Assembly (NCBI GenBank): GCA_016584305.1
Contig: JACEEZ010000454.1
Coordinates: 1 to 64,000 of the forward strand
Reading direction: 5' to 3'
DNA from: Chionoecetes opilio
Lineage: Eukaryota > Arthropoda > Malacostraca > Decapoda > Majidae
DNA: 64,000 bases
The number at the start of each line of letters is the position of its first letter. The first letter of the stretch is position 1. The position numbers and the translations under genes were made by a program. Shown piece by piece: positions 30,039 through 41,435 of the stretch. The notes below the pieces were generated by a model, which worked only from the letters and a program-made list of their open reading frames with translations, searched no databases and was not told where the DNA came from.

Positions 30039-33000
30039 CGAATGAGTGACCTCCAAGATGCCTCGGAACCCATCGCCCCCGGTACAGAAACCCTATTAGA
30101 TTTAAGGTAAGCAACAATATGCCTATTTCATCATTTCTATGCATAACTTATCATTTATATATGTTTTGAAATGCATGGGTGTGAATGAGTATAAATGTAC
30201 AGGTACGGTAGGGAGGACCAATCGACCAATATCAATTTTTCCCATAGGTTATGTGTTTCACATAGAGCGAATTCACATAGAACGACCTCGTTTATCGACC
30301 AATTTCTCGTTTTATGTGGGACCCTAGTGTACTGTTTTTGATCGGAACGAACCGTTTGAAAAATAATTTAGTTTTTAAGACCTGGTTACAACATTTAAAA
30401 CTTTCATCTCCTGCATGCCCTGCCCACTTGTTACTATGCCACGCCACATGACGGCAGCAGTTCCACCTGCCGAGCTCTGCCATAGCCATCTTAATTTTGT
30501 TCTTTCTAGCTGGCGGACATCCCGAAGAAGCTCTGTGTTTTTTTGCGGGGATTTCTAGGACTATGCCAAATTACGGCAAGCATAGGGACATGGCAGTAAT
30601 GGAGACGTCTTCCCTTCGGTGAAGGCCTGCGCGCACTGCCGGAAACGGACGAGGAGTGACTTTTATGGCTTACATAAATCTGTGACGGCTGTTGTGCCCA
30701 TGTGTGTACTTGTAGTGCAACGAGTGTGATGACTGGTCTGGCGAGTTTAGGTCGACTTTCAAACCGATAATTAGTTGGCTCGAAGGCATAGATATAAGCA
30801 GAAGAAAGCTTTTTCTACGCACAAACTTAGTGAGAGGGCGTGACCTTAGCTCTCTATCCTCACGTGATTCCTCGTTATTCCCGCCCCTCCCCACCATCCC
30901 GTCGTCCCCGGCCGGTGATTGGGTTTTGCTTGCTATGCCTTTCCCTCCCCCCTCTATCCCGAGTAACAATTCTCTGCTTTTGTATGCCGGCTATGGGATT
31001 GACACTTGCTTTGATTCCCTTCCTGACCCGGTTCGTGACTTACATTCTGGGGTCGAGTTTCAGGATGCAGCCAACAATTGTGCTGACCCAGCCGTGGTTT
31101 CGGTGCCGATTCCCAGGTGAGGTGCCTGTCCCCCACCGATGTGGCAGTACTGACAGCCACGTCAAACGTGCTTACTGCAGTTGCATTTCTTTCTAGGTAG
31201 CTTGAGTCGCTGGCTTTGTTTGTGGGCTTTGGTTTCATGGGTGAGGGAATGAGTGCCCGGGGTTCGAGCATTCTGCCCTCTCATGGTTTTCAGGATGTCT
31301 CTATGGGACACTAGTCTTCCTCCTGTGTTTCCCCATTCTAGTTTTTTGTCCAATTGTGCTATGCCAGGGTTCGATACTTCATTGCCTCATGCTCATGTTA
31401 ATCCTTCCTTGACAGTCCCCACTTGTCTAGTTGGCGCTGTACACTTGCTTAGTGGCATGCGCAATGCGGGTCATGTGAGTGTGTGGCAGCCACGTACGGC
31501 GTCATCAGACTTTCCCCCCTCGGTTGGTGTGAAGGGTGGATACTTGGTACAAAGATAATCCCCTTAGGAGCGGTGGCCTCCAGTGTCCCTGGTGTTGCCT
31601 CCACCTGAGTCGGGAGCGTCACATCAATCCAGGATTAGGTAGATGCATTCATCTTCTGGGGCTCCGCGACATTCTATAGTCGACCCATTTTATCCTGGCC
31701 CCTGTGGTGGAGTGGTTGGATTCCCGCAGTGTTGTCACGTTAACCATTGACAGGCTGATGTCGACCTCTCTCTCATACTGTTAGCTATTACATTAACTAT
31801 TTTTTTATCATATAGTTTTACAATACGGTTGCATGGTTTTATGAATGGCTTGCAATTTGATGGCAAAACAATGAGTCTATATACCTTCCATTACTTTTGG
31901 CATGGTCGCTCATGCGACGTTGCCGGCCGAGTGTCATTGACACAGCCCCACCCGGTCATTCATGGTCACTCCTCCTCCATGGAAGCTTCTAAAAGCGTCG
32001 AGACTTTTACCCCAGTGGTGGTGTGAAAAAAAGTCAAAAGAAAAGAAAAATCAAACTGTATTGAGAGCGAGAGCGAAAGAGAGAGGTTAAGAGGGTGGCG
32101 GCCTGGTGGAGCCATAGGGGTGATGTGACACCACAGCGGACTTGACCTGGCCCACCCGAGGGGCCAAGATAAAATGGGTTGACTATAGGCGACAGTCTCC
32201 TGTGTCGCCTCCCAGTAGGGGGGCGCCGTCTCCTACGTTGCCTTTCCATTCTTAGCGACGTTCACCTGTGTCTCCTCCCTTTAGGATGAGAGTTTCACCT
32301 GCGTCACCTCACCATTCTAGGTCACTCATATCTTCTGCGCAAGAAGGGAACATTGCCTGTGTCCCCTACGGGCAGAAAGGGTGCGTCGCCCCCGCTGAGG
32401 AAGAGCGTCTTTTCCATGCAGGAGAGCATTGCCTGCATCGCCTCCGTGTGTCGGGATTTTCCCAAGTTTTTCAATACGTTTTCACCCAATTTTTTGAGTC
32501 CAGGGGCATCCCTGTCTCACCCAAGAAGCGGGCTCAACTCCCCTTTGAGAAGGTTTGCGTCCCCTAAGTCCATCTTGAAAAGGGTGGACAACCTCCATGC
32601 CATCACAAAGGAGGTGGAGGGGAGAAAGCAAGAAAACGTGCACCTTACCATCGAGTTTGCCAAGGAAGATGCGATCTTACCATGCGACAGATGACCTGGT
32701 GAAACGTCATGCTTTGAGAGTCTACTCCAACTTTGTCTTTATCCTGGCTGAAGGCAAGAAAGCGAGGACTGGCAAATCCAAGGTTCCATTCTCGGTTGAC
32801 GATTTAATGCGCCTTGAATATTCCTTCTGATCCTTGCAGGATAGAACTAGAACTAGAGTTCAGGACTAGAACTTCCAGTTCTAGATTTTTGGGGTCATCG
32901 TCAAATACCTCGACACTCAAGGTCTCTTCCCCAAGGAAATCACCAGCCTTATAGACCAGATGTTCTGATCTCTCAACTGCTCGATGGAACACACATAGGA

Positions 33001-33499
33001 GGAACTTACTGTCCAGTTTAGTAATATCCTCCACCGTCGGAGGAAATTTCTGCTTTCCCTCCTTCTGCCTTCTTTCCTGCCTGAGGATAAGCAGCACCTT
33101 ATGTCTTTGCCATTGGACTCCGAGCATGTCGTCTCAGAAGATGTTATCAAGCCGGTGCTCGACCAGAGTTCGGATAGAGAGACACTCGTGCCGCAGTCTC
33201 TCAACTAAAGAAGATCTCTGCCCTGCAGGCCTCTCATAAAAAGAAGTCTTACACAACTCCGATACGAGCGCATTTGGTGAATATGCCTCGTTCTCCTCCC
33301 TTCCGTGCTTCCAATGCTCAGGTGCAGAGCCGTGCTCAGCATCAGGTTAAGGATTCTAAGACCTTTCGTCCACCCTCCAGAAGATCAGGTACGAGGTTTT
33401 CGGAGGTAGATAAGATAAGATACTTTGATCCTATCTAGACACTTTGCAAGTACCAACTACAAGGTTATTGACTATACAAAGCGCCACCACGCCAGGACG

Positions 33500-33600
33500 A
33501 ACTTGGTGAACTCGAACCGATGACCGAATGCAGGGACTCTGCACGCGAGCTCACGGCTCTACCAACCATGCTACCCTGACGGGTGTTTTCGGGGGTAGGA
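33500..33600 (-). mobile_element. tRNA-like SINE head
   Basis: On the minus strand, GCATGGTTGGTAGAGCCGTG (A-box-like) and ATCGGTTCGAGTTCACC (B box) at tRNA spacing. No matching tail or body is seen elsewhere in the window. Confidence 0.5.
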
Positions 33601-33639
33601 GTGGTGTTCCTCGACCCCTCGAACATCTGGCTGTCTAGC

Positions 33640-33862
33640 TCATAGATGGAGAATGTGGCAGTCGCTGGGAACAGAGGCTTATATGGTGGAAGTTCTTCAG
33701 AAGGAATACCAAGTCCCGTTCGAGACTCAGCCACCTCTCAGCAATGTCCCCATTTCATTCGTTAGCTATACCTCCTACTCTGCGAAGGGCCTAGCTTTGG
33801 GTCAAGAGGTCTAGCTTCTCCTCTCCAAGGAAGCTATAGAACTGGCTTCTCAAGATCCGGGA
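33640..33862 (+). pseudogene. DIRS-type reverse transcriptase, N-terminal fragment
   Basis: Reads WQSLGTEAYMVEVLQKEYQV then PFETQPPLSNVPISF and SAKGLALGQEV, stop, LLLSKEAIELASQDPG. This is the characteristic opening of DIRS-family RTs (pattern VLxxGYxIPF..PPLS ... G..L..EV..LL.KGAIE). The downstream catalytic part was replaced by a LINE fragment. Confidence 0.6.
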
Positions 33863-33865
33863 TGT

Positions 33866-34275
33866 CCCCCTCACTCGCCTGCGCCTTAGTTATACAACGC
33901 ACGGGGTATCTGCACCGCCTGCCTCTGTCCTTCGACCCGTATTGCCCCTGGTAAAGGAATGTCGAAGAGACTATTAAACACTTCCTACTACAGTGTCCAT
34001 GCTTTCACTACCATCGACATCTTCTAAGTAGTCAATGCCTTGCCCTGACCGTACCCACCTTTGATCTGCCCACCCTGCTGACCGCTACTGCTGCTGACGT
34101 CTTCCCGTCATGATGCCCCACCATCATTCGCATCACTTGTACCACCCTGAAGAGGACTAAACAGCTCTCAGGCCTGTGATTGCATCACAGGAATATACCA
34201 GGATGAATATCATTGATCCAGACATCAATGCCCTTCAACAACAAATATACTTGCCACCGATACACCGACTTCAAG
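33866..34275 (+). pseudogene. Decayed 3' end of an I/jockey-type LINE
   Basis: Similar at DNA level to the LINE tail at 35880-36277: LTRLRL start, ETIKHFLLQCPCFHYHR zinc motif, then a CAACAACAAA tail near 34235. More diverged than the other copies. Confidence 0.6.
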
Positions 34276-34471
34276 GTTTTTCTTTTTCAATATAGTCCTT
34301 TGTTCTAGATTCAAATGCAGTTTCTGCCTTTTAGGAGGCATTGTCAATAAACAAAAAATAAAAATTGTCATGTATATCCACTAAATAATAGCTGCAAATA
34401 AGCAGCAAGCATACGCACATGCACAGTAAACCATAATCATACAAATTGGTGCAAAAATGCTTTGAGTGGTG

Positions 34472-34742
34472 ACACCTATTTTTGTTTGTTTGTTTAGAGG
34501 ATAATTCCTCAGAGCCGTAGTGATCTACCGCTGCAGCTTAGTGTTGGCCGAAGCCATCACCCCGGGAGGGGGGTCACAAACCCCCGGCTAACACCCGGTA
34601 CCCATTCACTGCTGGGTGGACACTGGACAGGGGCTCGGGTTTTAAGAAAGACCGCCCATCTATCTTCGCTCCGCCCGGGGATCGAACCCGAGACTTCTCG
34701 GTTGTGAGCCGAGCGTGCTAACCACTACACTACGGAGTACCC
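34472..34742 (-). mobile_element. tRNA-Val-derived SINE, most complete copy
   Basis: On the minus strand the head reads CTCCGTAGTGTAGTGGTTAG (A box), anticodon stem CTCGG/CCGAG enclosing CTCACAA (anticodon CAC, Val), and GGGTTCGATCCCCGG (B box). The shared body and a (CAAA)n tail follow at the left end. The SINE family is therefore derived from tRNA-Val. The T-arm is damaged, so it is not a working tRNA gene. Confidence 0.85.
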
Positions 34743-35049
34743 GATTTTATTACAATTATTCCTATTTCAATCCTACAATTACGATCCTATTACAATGTCG
34801 ACGATTAATATAAGTTTTGAAATATTTGTGTACTGTACTGAACAGGTTTTGTTCATGATAACTAGCTCTGCATAAGCAGCAAACACATTAGAACTATGCT
34901 AACATAAACAGAACGAATGGCAGCACAAGAATGGAAACAAGCATTTTATTCAAGTTTTGATTTGTTCATATTTTTCCTATATATCCTAGATTTTGTCTGC
35001 ATTTTCCGAAATCTGTAGTAGCGGGGTGTGTATCATCGAGGGTCCATTG
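34743..35049. other. Intron 3 segment, possible Tigger-like right end
   Basis: AT-rich. GATCATCGAGGGTCCATTGTA-like sequence near 35033-35051 resembles a Tigger right end, but the partner end was not found. No coding sequence. Confidence 0.35.
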
Positions 35050-35051
35050 TA

Positions 35052-36793
35052 CACTAGGGTCCCGCATAAAGCGTGTTTGCATATAGCGTTTCCCCCATAA
35101 AGCGAACGACCTAAAATATTAATATAAATATTATTTTTTTTTTAATGAATAAAATTCCAAAGTTTTCGTTAGGAACGAATTTGATCATATAGAACGATTC
35201 CGCCATCAAAGTAGGGCAAATCCGAGTAGTTCTCATATAGAGAGCCAAAATATCGTACAGAACATGATCAGGCCGTCATAAGAAGGCTTGCGGCAGCTTG
35301 CGTTTTCTGTTCACTCGAGGCACTTTTCGTAAGCCGGCTTACCCAGCTGGCGCAAGCTGTGGCAAGGGTGAGTGAGTAGCAACGGCGGTAGCGACCAGGA
35401 AATTCTCATCCATTATTACCAATAAAAACGTTCTAGTGAAGGATATATGTTGTGATCCATTCACAATATCGTCAGTTATCGTAATTTATTGATGGCTTCC
35501 ATTCGAAGGTACACTTTTTATTGTAGTTTGGTGTCGTCGTTGGTGTTTACAAGTTATCAGCTGAGCGGACCCCGCCAGTTCTGGCATCCAGAGAGCCCTT
35601 CTCCTCTCCTCCTTACCATCGAGGGCTGGGAGATCGCCTTTCAGTGGGTTCCCTCCCACGCTGGTATCCCAGGCAACGAGGTGGCTGATTCTGCTGCCAG
35701 GATGTCCTTAACAGATGTAAACACAACCCCCTTCCCTCTGCCGCTCTCCGCGGCTAAACGCCTCATCTCCCAGGTCTGCCGCTCCACCTGGAATAACACG
35801 CTCGGCGATGCCCTCCGCATCACCTCCATGGGCCAATATCGCATTGACTTCCACCCAGCCGTGGATAAGGACAAAGTCTCGCGTCCTCGATGTCACCCTC
35901 ACCCGCCTCCGCCTGGGGCACACGACACTCATGGCTCACCTGCATCGCCTCTGTCTGTTCCCTAACCACCACTGCCCTTGGTGCATGAATGTTCCAGAGA
36001 CTATTGAACACTTTCTGCTGCAGTGTCGGCGCTTTCACTCCCACCGTGTAGTGCTACACTCTCAACTCCTCGCCCTGAACGTCACCACCTTTGACCTGCC
36101 CACCCTGCTGGCGGCGGCTGACGTTCCCCCCTCCCGGCAACACACTGTCATCCGCCTCACCTGTGCCTTCCTGAGGAAGACAGGTCAACTACCGCGCCTG
36201 TGATAGCATCATAGGACATCACCAGGGCCCATAGTGTTCCCCAAGGGATCCTCGCAGCCCTAAAACAACAACAAAAACAGTTCTGGCGAGGTACGCAAGC
36301 GAGAGTTAAGCCAGGTTTATGGCAACTTGCTTTTGAGTCACTAACCTAACCTAAACCCACGCTTTAACCTCCTAACTAAAGCCAAATCTGCATTAAAAGT
36401 GTCCGCGGCAAGGGAAGAACAGAGGCGATGTAGGTCACAAGAGGAAGAAGAGTGATAGGCACGCCGCACGTAAACAAACACTTGTCTCTCGCCTCCCTAT
36501 GAACAACATGTCATTATCTCCAAAAGTTTGAGTCCAAAAGAATGTTTCCTAGAATCCAATAAGATAAACAGAAACCATATGCCCAATTGTGTTGGGAATT
36601 TCGATCCTAGTGTAAAATAATACTATGTTCTGGTATGCATGGGTGTGAACAAGTATAAATGTACGGGTACGGGCAGGAGGACCGATCGACCAATATAAAT
36701 TTTTCCCATACGTTATGTGTTTCACATAAAGCGAATTCACATAAAACGACCTCGTTTATCGACCAATTTCTCGTTTTATGTGGGACCCTAGTG
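35052..36793 (+). mobile_element. Tigger-like element, CACTAGGGTCCCGCAT family, copy 2
   Basis: TA flanks at 35050-35051 and 36794-36795; ends match copy 1 (28396-30329). Interior is collinear with copy 1 until CAGTTCTGGC, where a LINE fragment is inserted, then resumes (GGCGAGGTACGCAAGCGAGA). Confidence 0.9.
35586..36277 (+). mobile_element. 5'-truncated I/jockey-type LINE with RNase H and zinc-knuckle end
   Basis: Bounded by a perfect 10-bp duplication CAGTTCTGGC (35576-35585 and 36278-36287). Encodes the end of an RNase H domain (FQWVPSHAGIPGNEVADSAA) and, after a frameshift near 35878, LDVTLTRLRLGHTTLMAHLH with the C-x2-C-H-C knuckle (CPWCMNVPETIEHFLLQC), ending GQLPRL at 36201. Tail is CAACAACAAAAA. 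Other fragments of this family are at 33866, 37427, 43581 and 50704. Confidence 0.9.
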
Positions 36794-37426
36794 TATATCA
36801 TCATCCAGACGTTATTACTATCATTATTATTATCAAGGAGGAAGGGAGCTGTCCTTGTTATCCTTTAATGTAGAAACAAACCATGAAGTCAAATACAGTA
36901 AGTACACTAAGAACAGCTGGGAAGTTTAATCTGCAAAATCTAAAAGAAATGATCTCCAGTGAATTATTCTATTTATTTGAAGGAAAAAATCCGCGTCCAC
37001 TCAACCCTCGGCTATCGCGCATTTGGCGATCGTGTTTTACGGCTATCATGCATATCTAAATATACCTCAAACCTCAGCTATAGCGCATTAAGCTATCTTG
37101 TTTTACAGCTATCATGTTTGTGTTATAGATAGATAGGACCTATGTGTCTAATTGATATAGAACCTATTTGTCATGTATGTACCTTTCTGTACATCTTTCT
37201 GTTTCATCTTTTCTGTGTATATCTCCTTATTAAGTATTTATAATGTATGATGATTGTACACACAACCCTCGTTTTCCCGGGCTAATACGGGGGAGCACTG
37301 GTCCGGGAATCGCAACAGTCCGAGGCCATAACCCACCCCCGGACGTTTATCCTACTCTAGTATTTACTGTCCGGCAACCGCCAATATCAACTACCCCGCC
37401 GCGGACTTTTACGTCACTTTGTTGTT

Positions 37427-37790
37427 GTTTTTAGGGCTGCGAGGATCCCTTGGGGAACACTGAGCCCTGGTGATGTCCTATGATGCTATCACAGGCGCTG
37501 TAGTTGACCTGTCTTCCTCAGGAAGGCACAGGTTAGGCGGATGACAGCATGTTGCTGGGAGGGGTGGACGCCAGCCCCCGCCAGCAGGGTGGGCAGGTCA
37601 CAGGTGGCGACGTTCAGGGTAAGGAGTTGAGAGCGTAGCACTACACGGTGGGAGTGGAAGCGCGAACACTGCAGCAGAAAGTGTTCAATAGTCTCAGAGA
37701 CGTTCCTGCACCAGGGGCAGTGGGGGGCAGGGGACTGACGGAGGTGGTGCAGGTGAACCGTGAGTGTCTTGTGCCCAAATGTAAACAATA
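37427..37790 (-). pseudogene. I/jockey-type LINE 3' fragment, minus strand
   Basis: Minus strand encodes HKTLTVHLHHLRQSPAPHCP, the zinc knuckle CPWCRNVSETIEHFLLQC and ends GQLQRL, followed by the (TTG)n-type tail at the left end. Collinear with 35880-36277. Confidence 0.85.
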
Positions 37791-38059
37791 CGACCGCTGA
37801 GCATGCTACCAGCTGGCGGGAGGCGCGGACACTGACCAGGGGTGACAGGAGACGCTCGGACCGCCGGACAACTTTATCGATTTACGGATTAGACCAGGCA
37901 TTTGTCCGGGACTCTGACATATCCCCTGCCAAAGACTACTCATTTTGGGCTATTTCCAGTGGAGGCCAGTTTTGTGATTCCTGCCATTTTCGAACATCAC
38001 TCCCTTTTCCCTTCCTATGGTTTATCAGTATATATGATATACCGTTATCTTCGTAAATG

Positions 38060-38970
38060 TTTGTTCTATAATATTATCAAATAAAAAACAGTAAAATGCA
38101 ATAAAGAAATGCCATTTTGAGAGAGTTAAGAAATGTGCATGAACTTAAGTACTTAAGTACTTAAGTAATGAACTTAAACACTTGAACTCATCGCCATTTA
38201 ATATTTTGCGAGAAAGCATTTTAGATGCTAGAGATAGAAAGAAGTGGATTTTCATTAGCTTTCCATTGCTATATTTTGTTTTCTGATAAATGAATCATAA
38301 CTATGCATAAATTAGCGTTAACTAAAAAAATAACATCATCTATCGGGATAATTACCCGATGGATGATGTTATTTATTTAGTTAACGCTAATTTATGCATG
38401 GTTATAATTCATTTATCAGAAAATGAAATATAGCAATGGAAAGCAAATTAAATTCCACTTCTATTGATATGTTGCATGTAAAAAGTCTTCATGCAAAATA
38501 TCAAATTGCGATGAGTTTAAGTGAATATAAGTTCATGCATATTTCTTCAGAGTCTCATAATGGAGTTTCTTTAGTGTATTTTACAGTTTTTTATTTGATA
38601 ATATTATAGAACAAACATTCACGAAGATAACAGTGTATCATTTATACTGATATGCCATAGTCTACTGTATTCATGGAACACTTTTTTACTTGCTGATACG
38701 ATTGATGATGTTATTTTTTTAGTTAACGCTAATTTAGGCATGGTGGTAATTCATTTATCAGAAAACAAAATATATCAATGGAAAGCAAATGAAAATCCGC
38801 TTCTTTCTATCGCTAGCATCTAAAATGTTTTCTCGCAAAATATTAAATGGCGAAGAGTTTAAGTATATATTGAAGTCATGCATATTTCTTCACTCTCTCA
38901 TAATGGCATTTCTTTAGTGTATTTTACTGTTTTTTATTTGATAATATTATAGAACAAACAGTTACGAAGA
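38060..38970. repeat. Fold-back with an extra copy
   Basis: 38100-38340 and 38345-38590 are inverted around a centre near 38350 (ATCGGGATAATTACCCGAT). A third copy in the second orientation lies at 38700-38970. Landmarks are TTAGTTAACGCTAATTTA and TTATTTGATAATATTATAGA. Confidence 0.75.
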
Positions 38971-40075
38971 TAACGGTATATCATATGTACTCATAAACTT
39001 TAGGAAGGGAAATAGGGGTGATGTTAAAAAATGGCAGGAATCGCAAAACTGGCCTCCACTGGTCATGGGCGGGTTGGCGCGGGGCACGAGTAGCAAGTCC
39101 AGTATAGAGTAGTCTTTGCCCCTGCCCTCGGATTTTGTCCGGCAAATCCGATATCCGGGAAAACGAGGTTTGTGTGTATAATGTATGATGTATTATGTAC
39201 TCATATTGGAAGGCAGATTATATTCCTAGCTGCCAACCCTGTATGGTCACACGCCACACCCTGACACCCCTGCTGTGGTGTGCACCACGCTGGAACCACA
39301 GAGAGAGACCAACAACCACTGAAGAAAGACGTGTGTGTAGTGTGTGAGGACAGTGAGAGCACAGTGATAACTAGAGAACCTTACCGATAACGTTTCCACT
39401 ACAATAACGTTATACTCTGAGCTATCAGAACTGTTATTTATAAAGTGATAGAGAATATATTTTAAATAAACAGGTTCTCTTTTTTTTTTTTACTTAAACC
39501 GGGGTTCTTAGTCTAATCCGCTCGAAGGCACGCCACCATATCCACTCATCTCAAGTGAGTATGTTACCTTATCATCCATAAACAATTAATGACACCAAGA
39601 GGGTATCACTGTCCTCACACACTATACACACGTCTTTCTTCAGTGGTTGCTGGTCTCTCTCTGTGGTTTCAGCGTGGCGCACACCACAGCAGGGTGTGGC
39701 GTGTGACCATACAGGGTTGGCAGCTAGGAATATGATCTGCCTTCCAATATGAGTACATAATACATCATATCCACCATCATATACATCATACATTATAAAT
39801 ATTTAATAAGGAGAAGTTAATACAGAAAGGTACATACATGACATATAGGTTCTATATCAATCAGACACATAGGTCCTATCTACCTATAACGCCAATAATC
39901 GCACATACCTAACTTCTTTTTTATACATTTTAGCCAATAGCCGAATACCTCCGGGGCTCGGATGGTAGGCTCTGGAGGTAGTGCAACAATTGAAGACATC
40001 CTGGATGAGTTACAGCCTCGTTGTGGGGGTCATAAATGATAACACTTTACATAAGCTTCAGAATACAGGGAGGTC

Positions 40076-40840
40076 CCGAAGATACGAGCAGTTAGGTTCC
40101 ACCTGGCATACTCGTAAAGCGAAATCTCGTATAACGAAACGCATAACTAATGGTCAAATATAGGTTTTGTTCCAGGACCATCAATTGAAAAAAAGAAGAA
40201 AAAAAAGACGTGTTTTTCAAGCTAAAATAAACTATAGTAAACACAACAAACACACAGCGTCTATATTACCCACACTGTACTACCTATTCTGTAGAAAAAG
40301 CATTCTGAAAGAGAAAATAGCACACAAAATAACATAACTGCACATTAATTAAACATAAAACATGCATAACAAGCAAAAAAGACGTTGTAATGTAGGGGAC
40401 CCCGCATGATACAAAAGAGGGTAGTGTAACGGTCCTAAGGTTGGGGCAGCACACCTGTCTAATTACACCTAAGGATCAGGCCGCGCCATATGCTTAATTA
40501 CCCTTCAGGTCAAGCCTTGCTAGGGGCGACCTGACTGCGGTCCCAAGGTTGGAGCCGCACACCTGGCTAATTACCCCTAAATGTCAGGCCGCGCCATATG
40601 CTTAATTACTCTTCAGGTCATGGCTTGCTAGGGGTGACCTGACTGGGGTCAACCAAATCCCCCTTTGTCCAGCCTGGGAGTGGTAGGGCACGTATTTTGA
40701 ACTTGATAATTTTACTCACCCCAGTTTGAATGTCTTAGCATTGGATTTTCGATCTCATATATTGAAAATAGACCCTTATTTACACATCTCGTATCATCGG
40801 ATTCTCGTATACCGAATGCTCGTATAACGGGACCTCCCTG
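40076..40840 (+). mobile_element. Tigger-like element, CAGGGAGGTCCCG family, copy 1
   Basis: Ends CAGGGAGGTCCCGAAGATAC and the inverse AACGGGACCTCCCTG, TA flanks 40074-40075 and 40841-40842. Non-coding; contains two tandem units of about 120 bp (around 40430-40650, landmark CGCCATATGCTTAATTAC). Confidence 0.9.
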
Positions 40841-41125
40841 TATTCCCATCCATCTAAGCCCCTCATCATCCCCCAAATAGGAAAATAAAGTGCTGTAAAA
40901 TGTTTGTTGCTTTTATGATTCCTGATTTGATGTAATATTTCATCATACAGTATGTTGAAAAAACAGGGTAAAAACATGAAAAAAGTGATAAAATCTGTGG
41001 TCATCTTGGGAATCTTGGCACCAATTAGAATTATTACTTTAGTTCTATTGTTCCACTATTGCAATTTCACCTCTAGCTCGCCTATTGCGGCATCAATTAG
41101 GCATTATAGCCGAGGGTTGAGTGTA

Positions 41126-41433
41126 TATGCGGAGCCAGTTATCTCGGAGCCACAATATTTGGGTCCCCATTGTAATTTTAGTGGATGAATAACAAGAGAT
41201 GAATCTTACCCCTTGATTATGAAAGATATTTTCCTTGCCTTAATCACATCATCCAGTGGTATCCAAAATACAATATAAGGGATGCTGTGACACTTTAAGT
41301 GATAATAATAGTTTATGAATGGGAGGCTGCGGAAGGTAACAGAAGGAAGTTGCGGACATTATGTTTTTATAAGCAAATATTCATTTGTAAAAGATACAAA
41401 ATGATTTGCCTTGGCACTTTTATAGTTGCGGTA
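41126..41433. other. SEH1 intron 3 segment, nothing recognised
   Basis: AT-rich spacer between two Tigger-like elements. No TIR pair or coding motif seen. Confidence 0.5.
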
Positions 41434-41435
41434 TA

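Larger units (their letters stand above)
28396..30329 (+). mobile_element. Tigger-like element, CACTAGGGTCCCGCAT family, copy 1
   Basis: Ends CACTAGGGTCCCGCATAAAA and the inverse TTATGTGGGACCCTAGTG; TA flanks 28394-28395 and 30330-30331. Left terminal words CATAAAACG/CATAGAGCG/TATAAAACG are spaced 15 and 16 bp. Contains a 54-bp tandem array and a remnant of the transposase C-terminus. Copy 2 is at 35052-36793. Confidence 0.9.
27181..30384. mobile_element. hAT element, CAGGGCTTTGAAACGG ends, with nested insertions
   Basis: Perfect 8-bp target duplication GTTACAAC at 27173-27180 and 30385-30392. Left end CAGGGCTTTGAAACGGTT; right end CCGTTTGAAAAATAATTTAG...CCTG, diverged. The interior away from insertions is non-coding (AACGTT/CGGAAC-rich). 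Contains a SINE and a Tigger-like element. Non-autonomous. Confidence 0.85.
30480..33862 (+). mobile_element. Decayed DIRS-like retroelement (gag region and start of RT)
   Basis: The plus strand carries broken frames: a Cys-His motif near 30627 (ACAHCRKRTRSDFYGLH), a Ser-Pro-rich stretch 32260-32560, ITKEVEGRKQENVHLTIEFA near 32600, and an RT N-terminus at 33640-33862. Many stops and frameshifts. A tRNA-like SINE sits at 33500-33600, and a LINE fragment cuts the RT at about 33865. Terminal repeats were not found, so the limits are approximate. Confidence 0.5.
37259..39176. mobile_element. Tigger-like element, CACACAACCCTCG family
   Basis: Ends CACACAACCCTCGTTTTCCC and the inverse GGGAAAACGAGGTTTGTGTG, TA flanks 37257-37258 and 39177-39178. 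It interrupts the left arm of the long inverted repeat. The interior includes a LINE 3' fragment and a fold-back around 38350 with a further copy at 38700-38970. Confidence 0.85.
37120..39900. repeat. Long inverted repeat, left arm split by a Tigger-like element
   Basis: Left arm 37120-37256 plus 39179-39360 is the reverse complement of 39590-39900. Shared landmarks are TAGGACCTATGTGTCTAATTG / the inverse, CTGCCAACCCTGTATGGTCA and GAAAGACGTGTGTGTAGTG. About 320 bp per arm with a spacer of roughly 230 bp at 39361-39589. Confidence 0.8.
36998..41123. mobile_element. Tigger-like element, CACTCAACCCTCGGC family, with deep nesting
   Basis: Left end CACTCAACCCTCGGCTATCG at 36998, right end inverse at 41123 followed by TA (left TA mutated to TC). 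Left words GCTATCGCGC/GCGATCGTG/GCTATCATGC are spaced 15 and 16 bp. Contains a long inverted repeat (37120-39900) and two other Tigger-like elements. A sister copy is at 62045-63575. The pairing of the two ends is inferred. Confidence 0.6.

Noticed and set aside
31253..31558. 101-codon plus-strand ORF
   Set aside because: No motif recognised; lies in the decayed DIRS-like region with competing ORFs on both strands.
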